Below, one piece after another: positions 37,391-45,072 of a stretch of DNA of 64,000 bases. The notes below the pieces were generated by a model. The model had not been told where the DNA came from. It did no database searches and saw only the letters and a program-made list of their open reading frames with translations. The stretch comes from Acidobacteriaceae bacterium (GTDB lineage: Bacteria > Acidobacteriota > Terriglobia > Terriglobales > Acidobacteriaceae). The stretch is from assembly GCA_903642235.1 (NCBI GenBank), contig CAHJWL010000002.1:62001-126000 (forward strand), written 5' to 3'. The number at the start of each line of letters is the position of its first letter. The first letter of the stretch is position 1. The translations under genes were made by a program, and so were the position numbers.

Positions 37391-39370
37391 ATGCGATGTG
37401 CTTTCTGGAGCTGTGCGGCTCTCCTGCTCTTTCCTGCCCTGACCCCTGCTGTGTTTGCAGCACCGACGCGCGTTCCGTTGCAGATCAATAGCTACGTCAT
37501 TAACGCGGAGCTTGATCCGGCTGCGAACAAGCTGACAGCGACGGCGGTGGTGAACTTTACGGCGCTTGATGATCTGACGACGGCGAGCTTTGAGTTGAAT
37601 AACGGTCTGCAGATTACGAAGCTGACGGATGCGGCAAGGAAACCGCTGCAGAATGAGCGGCTCTCGACGAACTCGACGGTGCGGGTGACGCTCGCGACGC
37701 CGATGGCGAAGAACACGACGACGACGTGGACGTTTGAGTACGCAGGCGTGTTGACGGGCGCGGATACGAGTCCGGTTGAGGGCATCAAGCTGGCGGCGGT
37801 GGCGGACCCGATCAGCATTCTGCTGTATCCGGGGCGATGGTTCCCTATGGTGGGACTGTTCACGAATCGGTTTACGGCGGAGATGCATGTACGGGTGCCT
37901 TCGGACGAGCGGGTGGTCGGCAGTGGATCGGGCGTGAGCGCGGTAAAGAGCCTGCCAGGCAACCGCAGCGAGTACACGTTCAACTGGGCGAAGCCGGGGT
38001 TTCCGGGGACGATTGTGGCGGGCAAGTTTCTGGCACCGGTGAGTCCAGCGGGCGTGAACAACGTGGCGGTGTACACGACCGACAAGCATAAGGCGGATGC
38101 GCTCTCGTTTGGGCAGACGGCGACGAAGGAGTTCGAGTTCATGTCGTCGACCTTCGGGCAGCCGGAGTCGGGGCGCTTGAACGTTGTGGAGCTGCCGGAT
38201 GACTCGGTCTCGGCGGCATGGGCTCCGGAGGTGGTAGCGATTGCGGGGCGGCGGATCAGCGATCATGCGTCGCAGCGCCTGCTGGCCAACACGATTGCAC
38301 ATCAGTGGTGGGGGTCGGAGGTGTCGCCGCAGACGCTGAATGATGCATGGATTACGAACGGGATGAGCCGGTATGCAGAGCTGATGTACCTGGAGGACAG
38401 CGCGGGCAAGACGGCGTTCGAGACGGCAGTCAATGATGTCTCGGCGGGTGCGCTGGCGTATGACACGGAGCCGTTGAGCACGCTTGGGCGGTTGGATTAT
38501 TTCTCGCCGCAGTTTCAGTCGATGACGCTCGAGAAGGGCGCGATGATCTTCCATATGCTGCGATGGGAGATGGGCGATGAGGTGTTCACGAAGTTTCTGC
38601 GCGGGCTGTTGAGCCAGTACACGGACAAGGGCGTGCGCACGAGCGACGTGGAGAAGGTGATTGAGGCGCAGACGCAGCTGCAGCTGACACCTTTCTTTGC
38701 GCAATGGGTGGATGGGACGGGGGCGCCGACGTTTGCCAACAAGTACACCGTGTTTCGGCTGGGCAACAACAAGGGGTTCCGAACGAGTGGATCGATTGAT
38801 CAGGACCTGGATTTGTTCCGGATGCCGGTGGAACTGAGGATCGAGACGGATGGCAAGACAGAGGTTCGGCGGGTGGATGTCTCCGGACAGGAGTCGCCGT
38901 TTAGCGTGGAGACCTTTGGCCGGCCACGGAAGATCACGGTTGATCCGCAGGGATGGCTGCTGAAGAGCACGCCGGACCTGGCGGTGAAGGTGGCTGTGCT
39001 GCGCGGACAGCAGCAGGTGGCGCAGGGCGATCTGATCGCGGCGCTGGGGGAATACCAGAAGGCGCTGGACGCGAACAAGACATCGTCGCTGGCGGCGTAC
39101 CGGATCGGCGAGGTGTTCTTTACGCAGCGGAACTATCAGTCGGCGGCGAACAGCTTTCGCGATTCGCTGCGCGGGGACGGGGACCCAAAGTGGACGGAGG
39201 TTTGGAGCCATGTGGAGCTGGGTCGGATCTTCGACGTGACGGGGCAGCGGGACCGGGCGGTGAATGAGTACCGGCTGGCAGTGCAGACGAATGACAATAC
39301 GCAGGGTGCGGTGAATGAGGCGCGGGCGTCCATGCAGAAGCCGTATGAGCGGCCTAAGGTGGACAACTAA
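37391..39370 (+). CDS. M1 aminopeptidase-like protein, zinc site lost, with C-terminal TPR
   Basis: A 659-residue exported protein. A signal peptide (ending near AVFAA) is followed by the M1 N-terminal beta domain and a catalytic-type domain with IAHQWWG and W-x-x-x-G-x-x-x-Y (WITNGMSRY). The active site is broken: HExxH reads NTIAH (residues 300-304) and the third ligand Glu is Asn323, so two zinc ligands and the catalytic Glu are missing. Residues about 530-650 form TPR repeats (LIAALGEYQKALDAN, YRIGEVFFTQRNYQSAANSF). It is probably a non-enzymatic binding protein. ATG 37391 fits AAGGA better than GTG 37385. Confidence 0.85.
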   Translation: MRCAFWSCAALLLFPALTPAVFAAPTRVPLQINSYVINAELDPAANKLTATAVVNFTALDDLTTASFELNNGLQITKLTDAARKPLQNERLSTNSTVRVTLATPMAKNTTTTWTFEYAGVLTGADTSPVEGIKLAAVADPISILLYPGRWFPMVGLFTNRFTAEMHVRVPSDERVVGSGSGVSAVKSLPGNRSEYTFNWAKPGFPGTIVAGKFLAPVSPAGVNNVAVYTTDKHKADALSFGQTATKEFEFMSSTFGQPESGRLNVVELPDDSVSAAWAPEVVAIAGRRISDHASQRLLANTIAHQWWGSEVSPQTLNDAWITNGMSRYAELMYLEDSAGKTAFETAVNDVSAGALAYDTEPLSTLGRLDYFSPQFQSMTLEKGAMIFHMLRWEMGDEVFTKFLRGLLSQYTDKGVRTSDVEKVIEAQTQLQLTPFFAQWVDGTGAPTFANKYTVFRLGNNKGFRTSGSIDQDLDLFRMPVELRIETDGKTEVRRVDVSGQESPFSVETFGRPRKITVDPQGWLLKSTPDLAVKVAVLRGQQQVAQGDLIAALGEYQKALDANKTSSLAAYRIGEVFFTQRNYQSAANSFRDSLRGDGDPKWTEVWSHVELGRIFDVTGQRDRAVNEYRLAVQTNDNTQGAVNEARASMQKPYERPKVDN

Positions 39371-39408
39371 GAATTGCAACTAAGGCACTACGGGTTCATA
39401 GTTGAGGC

Positions 39409-39609
39409 ATGGACAAGACCCCTCGGAGCTTCACGAGTTTTTCAGCGATGAAGGTGGCCGAGTATGAGGAATGGCAGGCGAAAACATGCTCGGAGCGGAT
39501 GCTTGCGGTGACGGAAATCACTCTGGCGATCTACAGATTGAAGGAACCGACTCTGGATGTTCGACGACTTCAAAGAACTCTTAAGGTTATTCAGCGACCT
39601 GCGCGTTAG
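39409..39609 (+). CDS. Small protein paired with a nucleotidyltransferase
   Basis: A 66-residue protein (MDKTPRSFTSFSAMKVAEYEEW...) with an acidic helical middle (ERMLAVTEITLAIY) and a basic C terminus (RRLQRTLKVIQRPAR). It overlaps the start of the nucleotidyltransferase gene by 53 bases. I recall similar short proteins upstream of AbiEii-like nucleotidyltransferases in other bacteria. It may be a partner or antitoxin-like protein, but no function is established. Confidence 0.65.
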   Translation: MDKTPRSFTSFSAMKVAEYEEWQAKTCSERMLAVTEITLAIYRLKEPTLDVRRLQRTLKVIQRPAR

Positions 39610-40027
39610 ATACCTAATAGTAGGAGGCTATGCCGTGTCCTTCCATGCGCAGCCGCGGGCTACCAAAGACATTGACCTATTTGTCAGCCCCGACAGCGAG
39701 AACGCTGGAGCTGTTTACGCTGCACTGACAGAGTTTGGCGCGCCTCTTAGCAATCTTCGACCGGATGATTTTAGCGATCAAGGCAAGTTCTTCCGGATGG
39801 GACGCGATCCGGTGATGGTGGATGTGCTTATGCATATTGACGGGGTTCGTTTTGACACTGCCTGGGAACGACGTATCGAAGCGGTCATCGACGCTACAAC
39901 GGGCCAGACAGCATTTTTTCTCTCGAGCATGGATCTTATCGCGTCGAAGCTGGCGGCGGCACGGCCCCAGGACCTGGCGGATGTTGCGGCGTTGCAGGAA
40001 GCACGCCGGATCAAAGATCAGTCGTAG
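39557..40027 (+). CDS. Nucleotidyltransferase of the AbiEii/MNT-like fold
   Basis: A 156-residue protein with the minimal nucleotidyltransferase core: YLIVGGYAVSFH supplies the GG motif, RATKDIDLFV supplies the paired catalytic aspartates (D-x-D), and MVDVLMHIDGVRF holds the third acidic residue. The C-terminal part (LIASKLAAARPQDLADVAALQ) is the usual helical end. Such proteins act in toxin-antitoxin or antiviral pairs, or modify tRNA or proteins, but no target can be read here. AAGGAA lies ten bases before the ATG. The 3' end overlaps the convergent permease gene by ten bases. Confidence 0.82.
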   Translation: MFDDFKELLRLFSDLRVRYLIVGGYAVSFHAQPRATKDIDLFVSPDSENAGAVYAALTEFGAPLSNLRPDDFSDQGKFFRMGRDPVMVDVLMHIDGVRFDTAWERRIEAVIDATTGQTAFFLSSMDLIASKLAAARPQDLADVAALQEARRIKDQS

Positions 40028-41268
40028 CGAAGGGCTTCGATCGGGTCTAGTTTGGAGGCCTGGATGGCGGGGATCATGCCGCTGATGGTTCCGACGATGA
40101 CCAGGATGGTGGTGGCGACGATGACGATGGTGGGCGAGATGAGCAGGTGGATGTCGGCGGCTTCGGCGTTTGAGGCGAGGGCGCTGTAGAGGGTAATGCT
40201 GCCGACGGTTTTCGCGATGATGTAGGCGAGAGCGACGCCGCTGAGGCCGCCTACCAGGGTGATGACCATGGCCTCCGAGAGGAACTGCATGAGGATGTGG
40301 GAGCGGCGGGCGCCGAGGGCTTTCTCGACGCCGATCTCGCGGGTTCGCTGCTGCACGCTGACGAGCATGATGTTCATGAGGCCGATGCCGGCGATGCCGA
40401 GGGTGAGGGCGCCGATAAAGAGCAGGAGGGCTTCGAGCGCGAGCGAGATGAGGCGGAACTGCGAGAGCTGCTGCATGATGTCGGCGATGAAGATGGCGTT
40501 GCGGTCGGACGGCCGAAAGGCGTGGGCGGTACCGAGCAGGACTCGCGTGGCCTGCTGGACGGCGGTGTGGTCGCCGCGGTAGCTGAACCAGAGTCCGTCG
40601 ATGTCGCGGGTGTCCTTGATGTCGGAGTAGGTGGAGAAGGGGAGATAGACGATGCGGTTGAGGTTGTCGTCGCCCTCCTGCATCTTGGCCTTGAGGACGC
40701 CGACGACCTCAAAGCTGACGCCGCTGACGCGGATGGTTTGCCCGAGGGCGTAGGCGCCGGAGAAGAGCTTCTGCTTGGCTTCGGAGCCGATGACGGCGAC
40801 GTGGGCGCGCCCCTGGAGATCGTTGGCGGTGAACCAGCGGCCCTGCGCTATGTCCATGTTCATGATGCTGATGAGTTCGGGCCGGACACCGTCGGCCTCC
40901 CAGGTGTAGCTGTGGAGGTCGTTCTGGACGGAGACGTTCTTGTACATGACGGGGGAGGCGGCGGTCACGCCCTGGAGGCTCTCCTGGATGCGCTCGACAT
41001 CGTCGACGTGGAGGCGGACTTTAACGCCGGCCCTGGCACCGCCGGCCTGCTCGGAGGTAGTGCCGGGAAAGACGCCGATCATGTTCGTCCCGAACTGGGC
41101 AAAGATGGTCTCAAAGGCGCGACCGAAGCCTGCACCGTAGGCGAGCAGAAGGACGACGGTGGCGATGCCCCAGGCCATGCCGAGCACGGTGATAGCGGTG
41201 CGACGAAGGTTATGGCGCATGGCTTCGATGGCCTGGCCGAAGATGTCGCGGAGCATGCTTGAGGACAT
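40018..41268 (-). CDS. MacB/FtsX-type ABC permease
   Basis: A 416-residue permease. Helix 1 is in the first 45 residues (RRTAITVLGMAWGIATVVLLLAYG), a periplasmic MacB_PCD domain spans about 48-245, and three more helices follow in the FtsX domain with GIGLMNIMLVSVQQRTREIGVEKALGAR. Such mechanotransmission permeases export peptides, drugs or lipoproteins with a separate ATPase. AAAGGAG lies eight bases before the ATG. It is five bases after the paralogous upstream gene; the two probably form a heterodimer. Confidence 0.92.
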   Translation of the reverse strand: MSSSMLRDIFGQAIEAMRHNLRRTAITVLGMAWGIATVVLLLAYGAGFGRAFETIFAQFGTNMIGVFPGTTSEQAGGARAGVKVRLHVDDVERIQESLQGVTAASPVMYKNVSVQNDLHSYTWEADGVRPELISIMNMDIAQGRWFTANDLQGRAHVAVIGSEAKQKLFSGAYALGQTIRVSGVSFEVVGVLKAKMQEGDDNLNRIVYLPFSTYSDIKDTRDIDGLWFSYRGDHTAVQQATRVLLGTAHAFRPSDRNAIFIADIMQQLSQFRLISLALEALLLFIGALTLGIAGIGLMNIMLVSVQQRTREIGVEKALGARRSHILMQFLSEAMVITLVGGLSGVALAYIIAKTVGSITLYSALASNAEAADIHLLISPTIVIVATTILVIVGTISGMIPAIQASKLDPIEALRYD

Positions 41269-41273
41269 GGCGA

Positions 41274-42527
41274 TTACTCCTTTCTGAGAGCTTCGACGGG
41301 TTCAAGCATCGCGGCCTTGCGGGCGGGGTAGATGCCGGCGAGGATGCCGCAGAGGCTGAGGGTTCCGAGAGCCATGGCGGCAGACCAGGGGACGAGGCGG
41401 GGAGGATCGAAGCCCATGTCGTTGTTGCCCATAACGCGGCCGAGCACCAGCATGAGAGCGGCGGCGGCGGCGATGCCGATGACGCCGCTGATGCCGGTGA
41501 GCATGAGGCCCTCAAGGAAGAACTGAAAGAGGATGCTGCGGTGGGTAGCGCCGAGAGCTTTGCGCAGGCCTATCTCTTTGGTGCGCTCGGTGACGGTGAC
41601 GAGCATGATGTTGATGATGCCGACGGCACCGAGGGCGAGGGTGACGACACCGACGCCGCCGAGAAAGACGTCCATGGCGGTGAAGATGACGCCGACGGTG
41701 CGGTTGGCCTTAATCGTGTCCCACTCATCAAAGGCGTCGAGATCAGTGGGTTTGAAGCCGTGGCGGCCGGCGACGATCTGATGGACCTCAGCCTTGGCGG
41801 TCTCGTTGGTGTCTTCGGTGGTGGGCTGGTAGTCGATGCCACTGAGGGAGTCGAGGGGCTGATTCGCGCCGACGAGCGCGAAGTTGTCGATCATGGTGGA
41901 GATTGGGATGTAGAGGTTCTGGTTCTGATTGTTGTTGTTGCCGCGGCCGCTCTTCGCGGCGACCCCGACGACCTGGAAGCGAAGCCCGTTGATTGTCATG
42001 AACGCGCCGAGCGAGGGATGACCCATGAACAGGAGATCGTTGGCCTTTGAGCCGAGAAGCACGACGTGCCGATGCTGGCTGATGTCGTCGGCATCGAAGT
42101 AGCGGCCCTGCGCGAGGGGGATGGTGCGGATCTTCTGGACGTTGGACTCGACACCCCAGACACCACCGGCAAAGCTGCTGAACTCACTGGTCTGTTTGAG
42201 GTCACCCCGAATGATCAAGGCCGTGATGTCGCGAACGTGAGGAGCGCGGCGAATAGCGAGGCAGTCAGAGAGGGTGAGGCGGTAGGGACGGCCGCCGGTG
42301 TGCTGGCCGGGAAGGGCGGGGATGGTGCCGGCATTGAGGAAGATGATGTCGGTGCCGAGGGTGGCGAGAGAGCGGCGCTGGCCGGAGCGGAAGCCTTCGC
42401 CGAGGCCGATGAGAAGAAGGAGCGAGGCGACGCCCCAGGCGATGCCGAACATAGTGAGAAACGAGCGCAGCTTGTTGGCTGTGATGGACTCGAAGACCTG
42501 CTTCAGGATCTCTACGGCGCTGCGCAT
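41274..42527 (-). CDS. MacB/FtsX-type ABC permease (paralogue)
   Basis: A 417-residue permease with the same layout as its downstream neighbour: helix 1 in FLTMFGIAWGVASLLLLIG, periplasmic MacB_PCD domain about 50-270, then VTLALGAVGIINIMLVTVTERTKEIGLRKALGATHRSI and two further helices. No ATPase gene is found on either side, so a MacB-like ATPase must come from elsewhere. A ribosome site is not obvious. The 58 bases before it separate it from the NAD-binding protein gene. Confidence 0.92.
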   Translation of the reverse strand: MRSAVEILKQVFESITANKLRSFLTMFGIAWGVASLLLLIGLGEGFRSGQRRSLATLGTDIIFLNAGTIPALPGQHTGGRPYRLTLSDCLAIRRAPHVRDITALIIRGDLKQTSEFSSFAGGVWGVESNVQKIRTIPLAQGRYFDADDISQHRHVVLLGSKANDLLFMGHPSLGAFMTINGLRFQVVGVAAKSGRGNNNNQNQNLYIPISTMIDNFALVGANQPLDSLSGIDYQPTTEDTNETAKAEVHQIVAGRHGFKPTDLDAFDEWDTIKANRTVGVIFTAMDVFLGGVGVVTLALGAVGIINIMLVTVTERTKEIGLRKALGATHRSILFQFFLEGLMLTGISGVIGIAAAAALMLVLGRVMGNNDMGFDPPRLVPWSAAMALGTLSLCGILAGIYPARKAAMLEPVEALRKE

Positions 42528-42585
42528 GGAGGGTTGGACTCAGGAGTTCAAGCGGGGTTACGCAGGTGCCGTAATTTTGGTTCCG

Positions 42586-43161
42586 TTACCGGCCGGCAAG
42601 GAGTGATGGAAAGGGATCAAGCCTGGTTTGGAAGGGGAGGCCGATGTCGGTGAGGAAGCTTCCGAGGCTCGCTAGAACGGCGGCATCAGCCGTCGCCGGA
42701 TGCAGCAGCGACAGCTCTGCCTCGGGCGAGAAGGCCGTGTGCCGCGAGAGGCCGGAGAGGCCGAAGCAGCGCTCAGCGCGGTAGGTGCAGGAGGCGAGAT
42801 CGGAGATGCTGAGGACGTCAGTGGGCGTGAGAAGGATGGTGCGGGGGGGCGCCATGCGATCGATCATGGACAGGATTTCGAGCTTGGACTCGAGTTCGTC
42901 GGGTACGAAGTCAATCGCGAGGTCGGCGGAGCGAACGGCGTCCTCGACTGTGGCGACAAGGGTAAGAGCATCCCGGCGGTCCTCGAGGTGTGCCTGCTCG
43001 AGCTCGCTGGTCACACGCCGGAGATTGGAGGGGAGGACATCTTCAAGGGAGACGCGAAAGCCGCGCGCGAGGAGGTGGCGGGAGAAGCTGCGTCCGGCGA
43101 GCCCGGCGCCGATGACGGCGATGTGCTCCAGCCGGACGACGGCGGTCTCGGACGGGTTCAT
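42586..43161 (-). CDS. 3-hydroxyacyl-CoA dehydrogenase-like NAD-binding protein
   Basis: A 191-residue single Rossmann domain. The dinucleotide loop is IAVIGAGLAGRSF, followed by VSLEDVLPSNL and AVRSADLAIDFVPDELESK, as in the N-terminal domain of 3-hydroxyacyl-CoA dehydrogenases (3HCDH_N). The C-terminal substrate and dimer domain of that family is absent, so it is either a stand-alone domain or an enzyme of unknown specificity. Its ATG overlaps the stop of a 61-residue upstream gene (ATGA), implying coupling. Confidence 0.75.
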   Translation of the reverse strand: MNPSETAVVRLEHIAVIGAGLAGRSFSRHLLARGFRVSLEDVLPSNLRRVTSELEQAHLEDRRDALTLVATVEDAVRSADLAIDFVPDELESKLEILSMIDRMAPPRTILLTPTDVLSISDLASCTYRAERCFGLSGLSRHTAFSPEAELSLLHPATADAAVLASLGSFLTDIGLPFQTRLDPFPSLLAGR

Positions 43162-43343
43162 TTTCCGGTTGAGACGGCGGCGACGACGGACTCGAAGCTG
43201 GGATCGGAGGTTTTGATGTGCTCGGCGACGCGCGCGCGTTCCTCGGGTGTGAGCGACGGCAGCACGGACAGGATGCGGCGGAGCGTTACGGCGATATCGT
43301 CAACGTAATTCATGGTGCGGATGGCTTCGCCAGACAATGGCAT
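43158..43343 (-). CDS. Small conserved-looking hypothetical protein
   Basis: A 61-residue, mostly helical protein (DDIAVTLRRILSVLPSLTPEERARVAEHIKTSDPSF) with no signal peptide or cysteine. GAGGAG lies five bases before its ATG and its stop overlaps the next start, which makes it a credible gene despite the size. Function unknown; a partner of the NAD-binding protein is an inference from coupling only. Confidence 0.65.
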   Translation of the reverse strand: MPLSGEAIRTMNYVDDIAVTLRRILSVLPSLTPEERARVAEHIKTSDPSFESVVAAVSTGK

Positions 43344-43371
43344 TCGATCTCCTCAGAAACAAATAGTGGGT

Positions 43372-44946
43372 TTAGTCTATCGCGTTCGCGGCGGTGGTCT
43401 GCGCGACCGGCGGCGGCTGTGTTTCGGGATGAACGCCATCGCGATCGGTCATCTCCATCAGGGCTGCAAGCTGCTTGGCGAAGTCCGGGTGGAGCGCGTC
43501 GGAGTTGTAGCGCCAGGTCCAATTGCCGAGGCCGGCGGCGGGTGTGTTCATGCGGGCCTCGCTGCCGAGATGGAGGACATCCTGCAGGGGAAAGATACAG
43601 AGATTGGCGACGGAGTGGGCTGCTGCCTTGATCATGGCCCAGACGATCTCGCCGTCGTTGGTGATGGTCTGCAGATAGGTCTGGACGTTGGCGCGCTCGC
43701 TGACGGTAGCGTCGTTCTGCCACCAGCCGAGCGTGGTGTTGTTGTCGTGGGTGCCGGTGTACGCGACAGTGTTCGGTATGAACATGTGCGGCAGGTACAT
43801 GTGGCCGCCGCGATCCGCGAAGCCGAACTGCAGGATGCGCATACCGGGCATGCCGAAGTGCTCACGCAGAGCGCTGACCTCCGGGGTGATCAGGCCGAGA
43901 TCTTCCGCTATGAAGGGAAGCTCGCCGAAGGCGGCTTTCAGGCGATCGAACAGCGCATAGCCGGGGGCCTTGACCCACTGTCCGTTCATGGCCGTCTCTT
44001 CCTCGGCGGCTATGGACCAATAGGCCTCGAAGCCGCGGAAGTGGTCCAGACGAACACTGTCGTAGAGGATGAGGGCACGGCGGATGCGGGCTACCCACCA
44101 ATCAAAGCCGCGTTCCTGAAGCAGCCCCCATTTGTAGAGGGGATTGCCCCAGCGCTGGCCGGTGGCGGAGAAGTAGTCGGGGGGAACGCCGGAGACGCGC
44201 AAAGGCTTCTTCTGCTCGTCGAGCTCGAAGATCTCGGAATGAGTCCAAACGTCAGCGCTGTCGTAGTTGACGAAGATAGCGACGTCGCCAAGGGTGCGGA
44301 TATCGCGCTGGGCGCAGAAGGAACGGAGGGCGCACCACTGCTGATCGAAGAAGAACTGCACGGCCTGCTCGATGGCGAGTTCGCGGCTGCGCTCGTTGAG
44401 AACGCGGGTGAGCGCGTCATGCTTGCGATGCGCGAACTCGGACGGCCACTCGTTCCAGCTCGCGTAGCCAAACTGGCGACGGAGCACGGTGAACATGGCG
44501 TAATCCGGAAGCCAGGAGATGTTGTCATTGCAGAACTTCTGAAAGGCCATGCGCTGGTCGGACGTTGCGCGATCGAGGAAATTGGCGGCTGCCTCTTCAA
44601 TGAGCGGCAGCTTCAGGCGTGTGGCTTCACCGAAGTCGGCGGGGCCTTCGTGTCCGGGCAGGCCCTTGATGCGATCGCGCTCGATCCAGCCGTCGTCGAC
44701 GAGACGCTCGAGGCTGATAAGGAGGGGGTTGCCGGCGAAGGCAGACAGGGCGGAGTAGGGCGAACTGCCGTAGCCGGTGGGGCTTAACGGCAGAACCTGC
44801 CAGAGACGCTGCTTTGCCGCGTGCAGAAAGTCGACAAAGGCGAAGGCCGCGGGACCGAAGTCGCCGACGCCGCCGTAGGACGGAAGCGAGGTGACATGAA
44901 GCAGGATGCCGGACAGTCTTTCCTGCCGAGAGGGATCGAAGCTCAT
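43372..44946 (-). CDS. malQ: 4-alpha-glucanotransferase (amylomaltase, GH77)
   Basis: A 524-residue GH77 enzyme starting with SGILLHVTSLPSYGGVGDFG. The catalytic nucleophile is the Asp in RLDHFRGFEAYW, the acid/base is the Glu in IAEDLGLITPEV, and the third carboxylate is in GTHDNNTTLGWW. It disproportionates maltodextrins and takes part in glycogen or maltose metabolism in the cytoplasm. No other glycogen gene is in the window. It ends 28 bases before the start of the 61-residue gene, so they may share a transcript. Confidence 0.96.
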   Translation of the reverse strand: MSFDPSRQERLSGILLHVTSLPSYGGVGDFGPAAFAFVDFLHAAKQRLWQVLPLSPTGYGSSPYSALSAFAGNPLLISLERLVDDGWIERDRIKGLPGHEGPADFGEATRLKLPLIEEAAANFLDRATSDQRMAFQKFCNDNISWLPDYAMFTVLRRQFGYASWNEWPSEFAHRKHDALTRVLNERSRELAIEQAVQFFFDQQWCALRSFCAQRDIRTLGDVAIFVNYDSADVWTHSEIFELDEQKKPLRVSGVPPDYFSATGQRWGNPLYKWGLLQERGFDWWVARIRRALILYDSVRLDHFRGFEAYWSIAAEEETAMNGQWVKAPGYALFDRLKAAFGELPFIAEDLGLITPEVSALREHFGMPGMRILQFGFADRGGHMYLPHMFIPNTVAYTGTHDNNTTLGWWQNDATVSERANVQTYLQTITNDGEIVWAMIKAAAHSVANLCIFPLQDVLHLGSEARMNTPAAGLGNWTWRYNSDALHPDFAKQLAALMEMTDRDGVHPETQPPPVAQTTAANAID

Positions 44947-45010
44947 AGGATCGCGCGGACCTCCTCCGCGCTTAGTGACTATGATGCCCGAGGCGGGATC
45001 AAGTCGCCCG

Positions 45011-45053
45011 ACAAAGAAAGCCCGACTCCGTCAAGCAACGACGAGAGCCGGGC
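45011..45053 (-). terminator. Rho-independent terminator after the PpiD-like gene
   Basis: Read on the minus strand: a 13-base-pair stem (GCCCGGCTC...CGTC with GACG...GAGTCGGGC, one G-U pair and one bulged T) with a 7-base loop, followed directly by TTTCTTTGT. It lies 20 bases after the stop of the PpiD-like gene and before malQ on the same strand, so the two are separate units. Confidence 0.85.
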
Positions 45054-45072
45054 ATTCAGAGGACAACAGGAC

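Noticed and set aside
36803..39379. An 858-residue open frame on the minus strand
   Set aside because: It is antisense to lpxB and the M1-like gene, both recognisable families. Its product is dominated by Arg, His, Leu and Pro as expected from reading G-rich codons backwards, with no domain.
40297..41262. Gly/Asp/Val/Glu-rich long + strand frames opposite the MacB-type permeases and malQ
   Set aside because: Shadow frames of C-ending codons on the other strand; no hydrophobic core or family motif.
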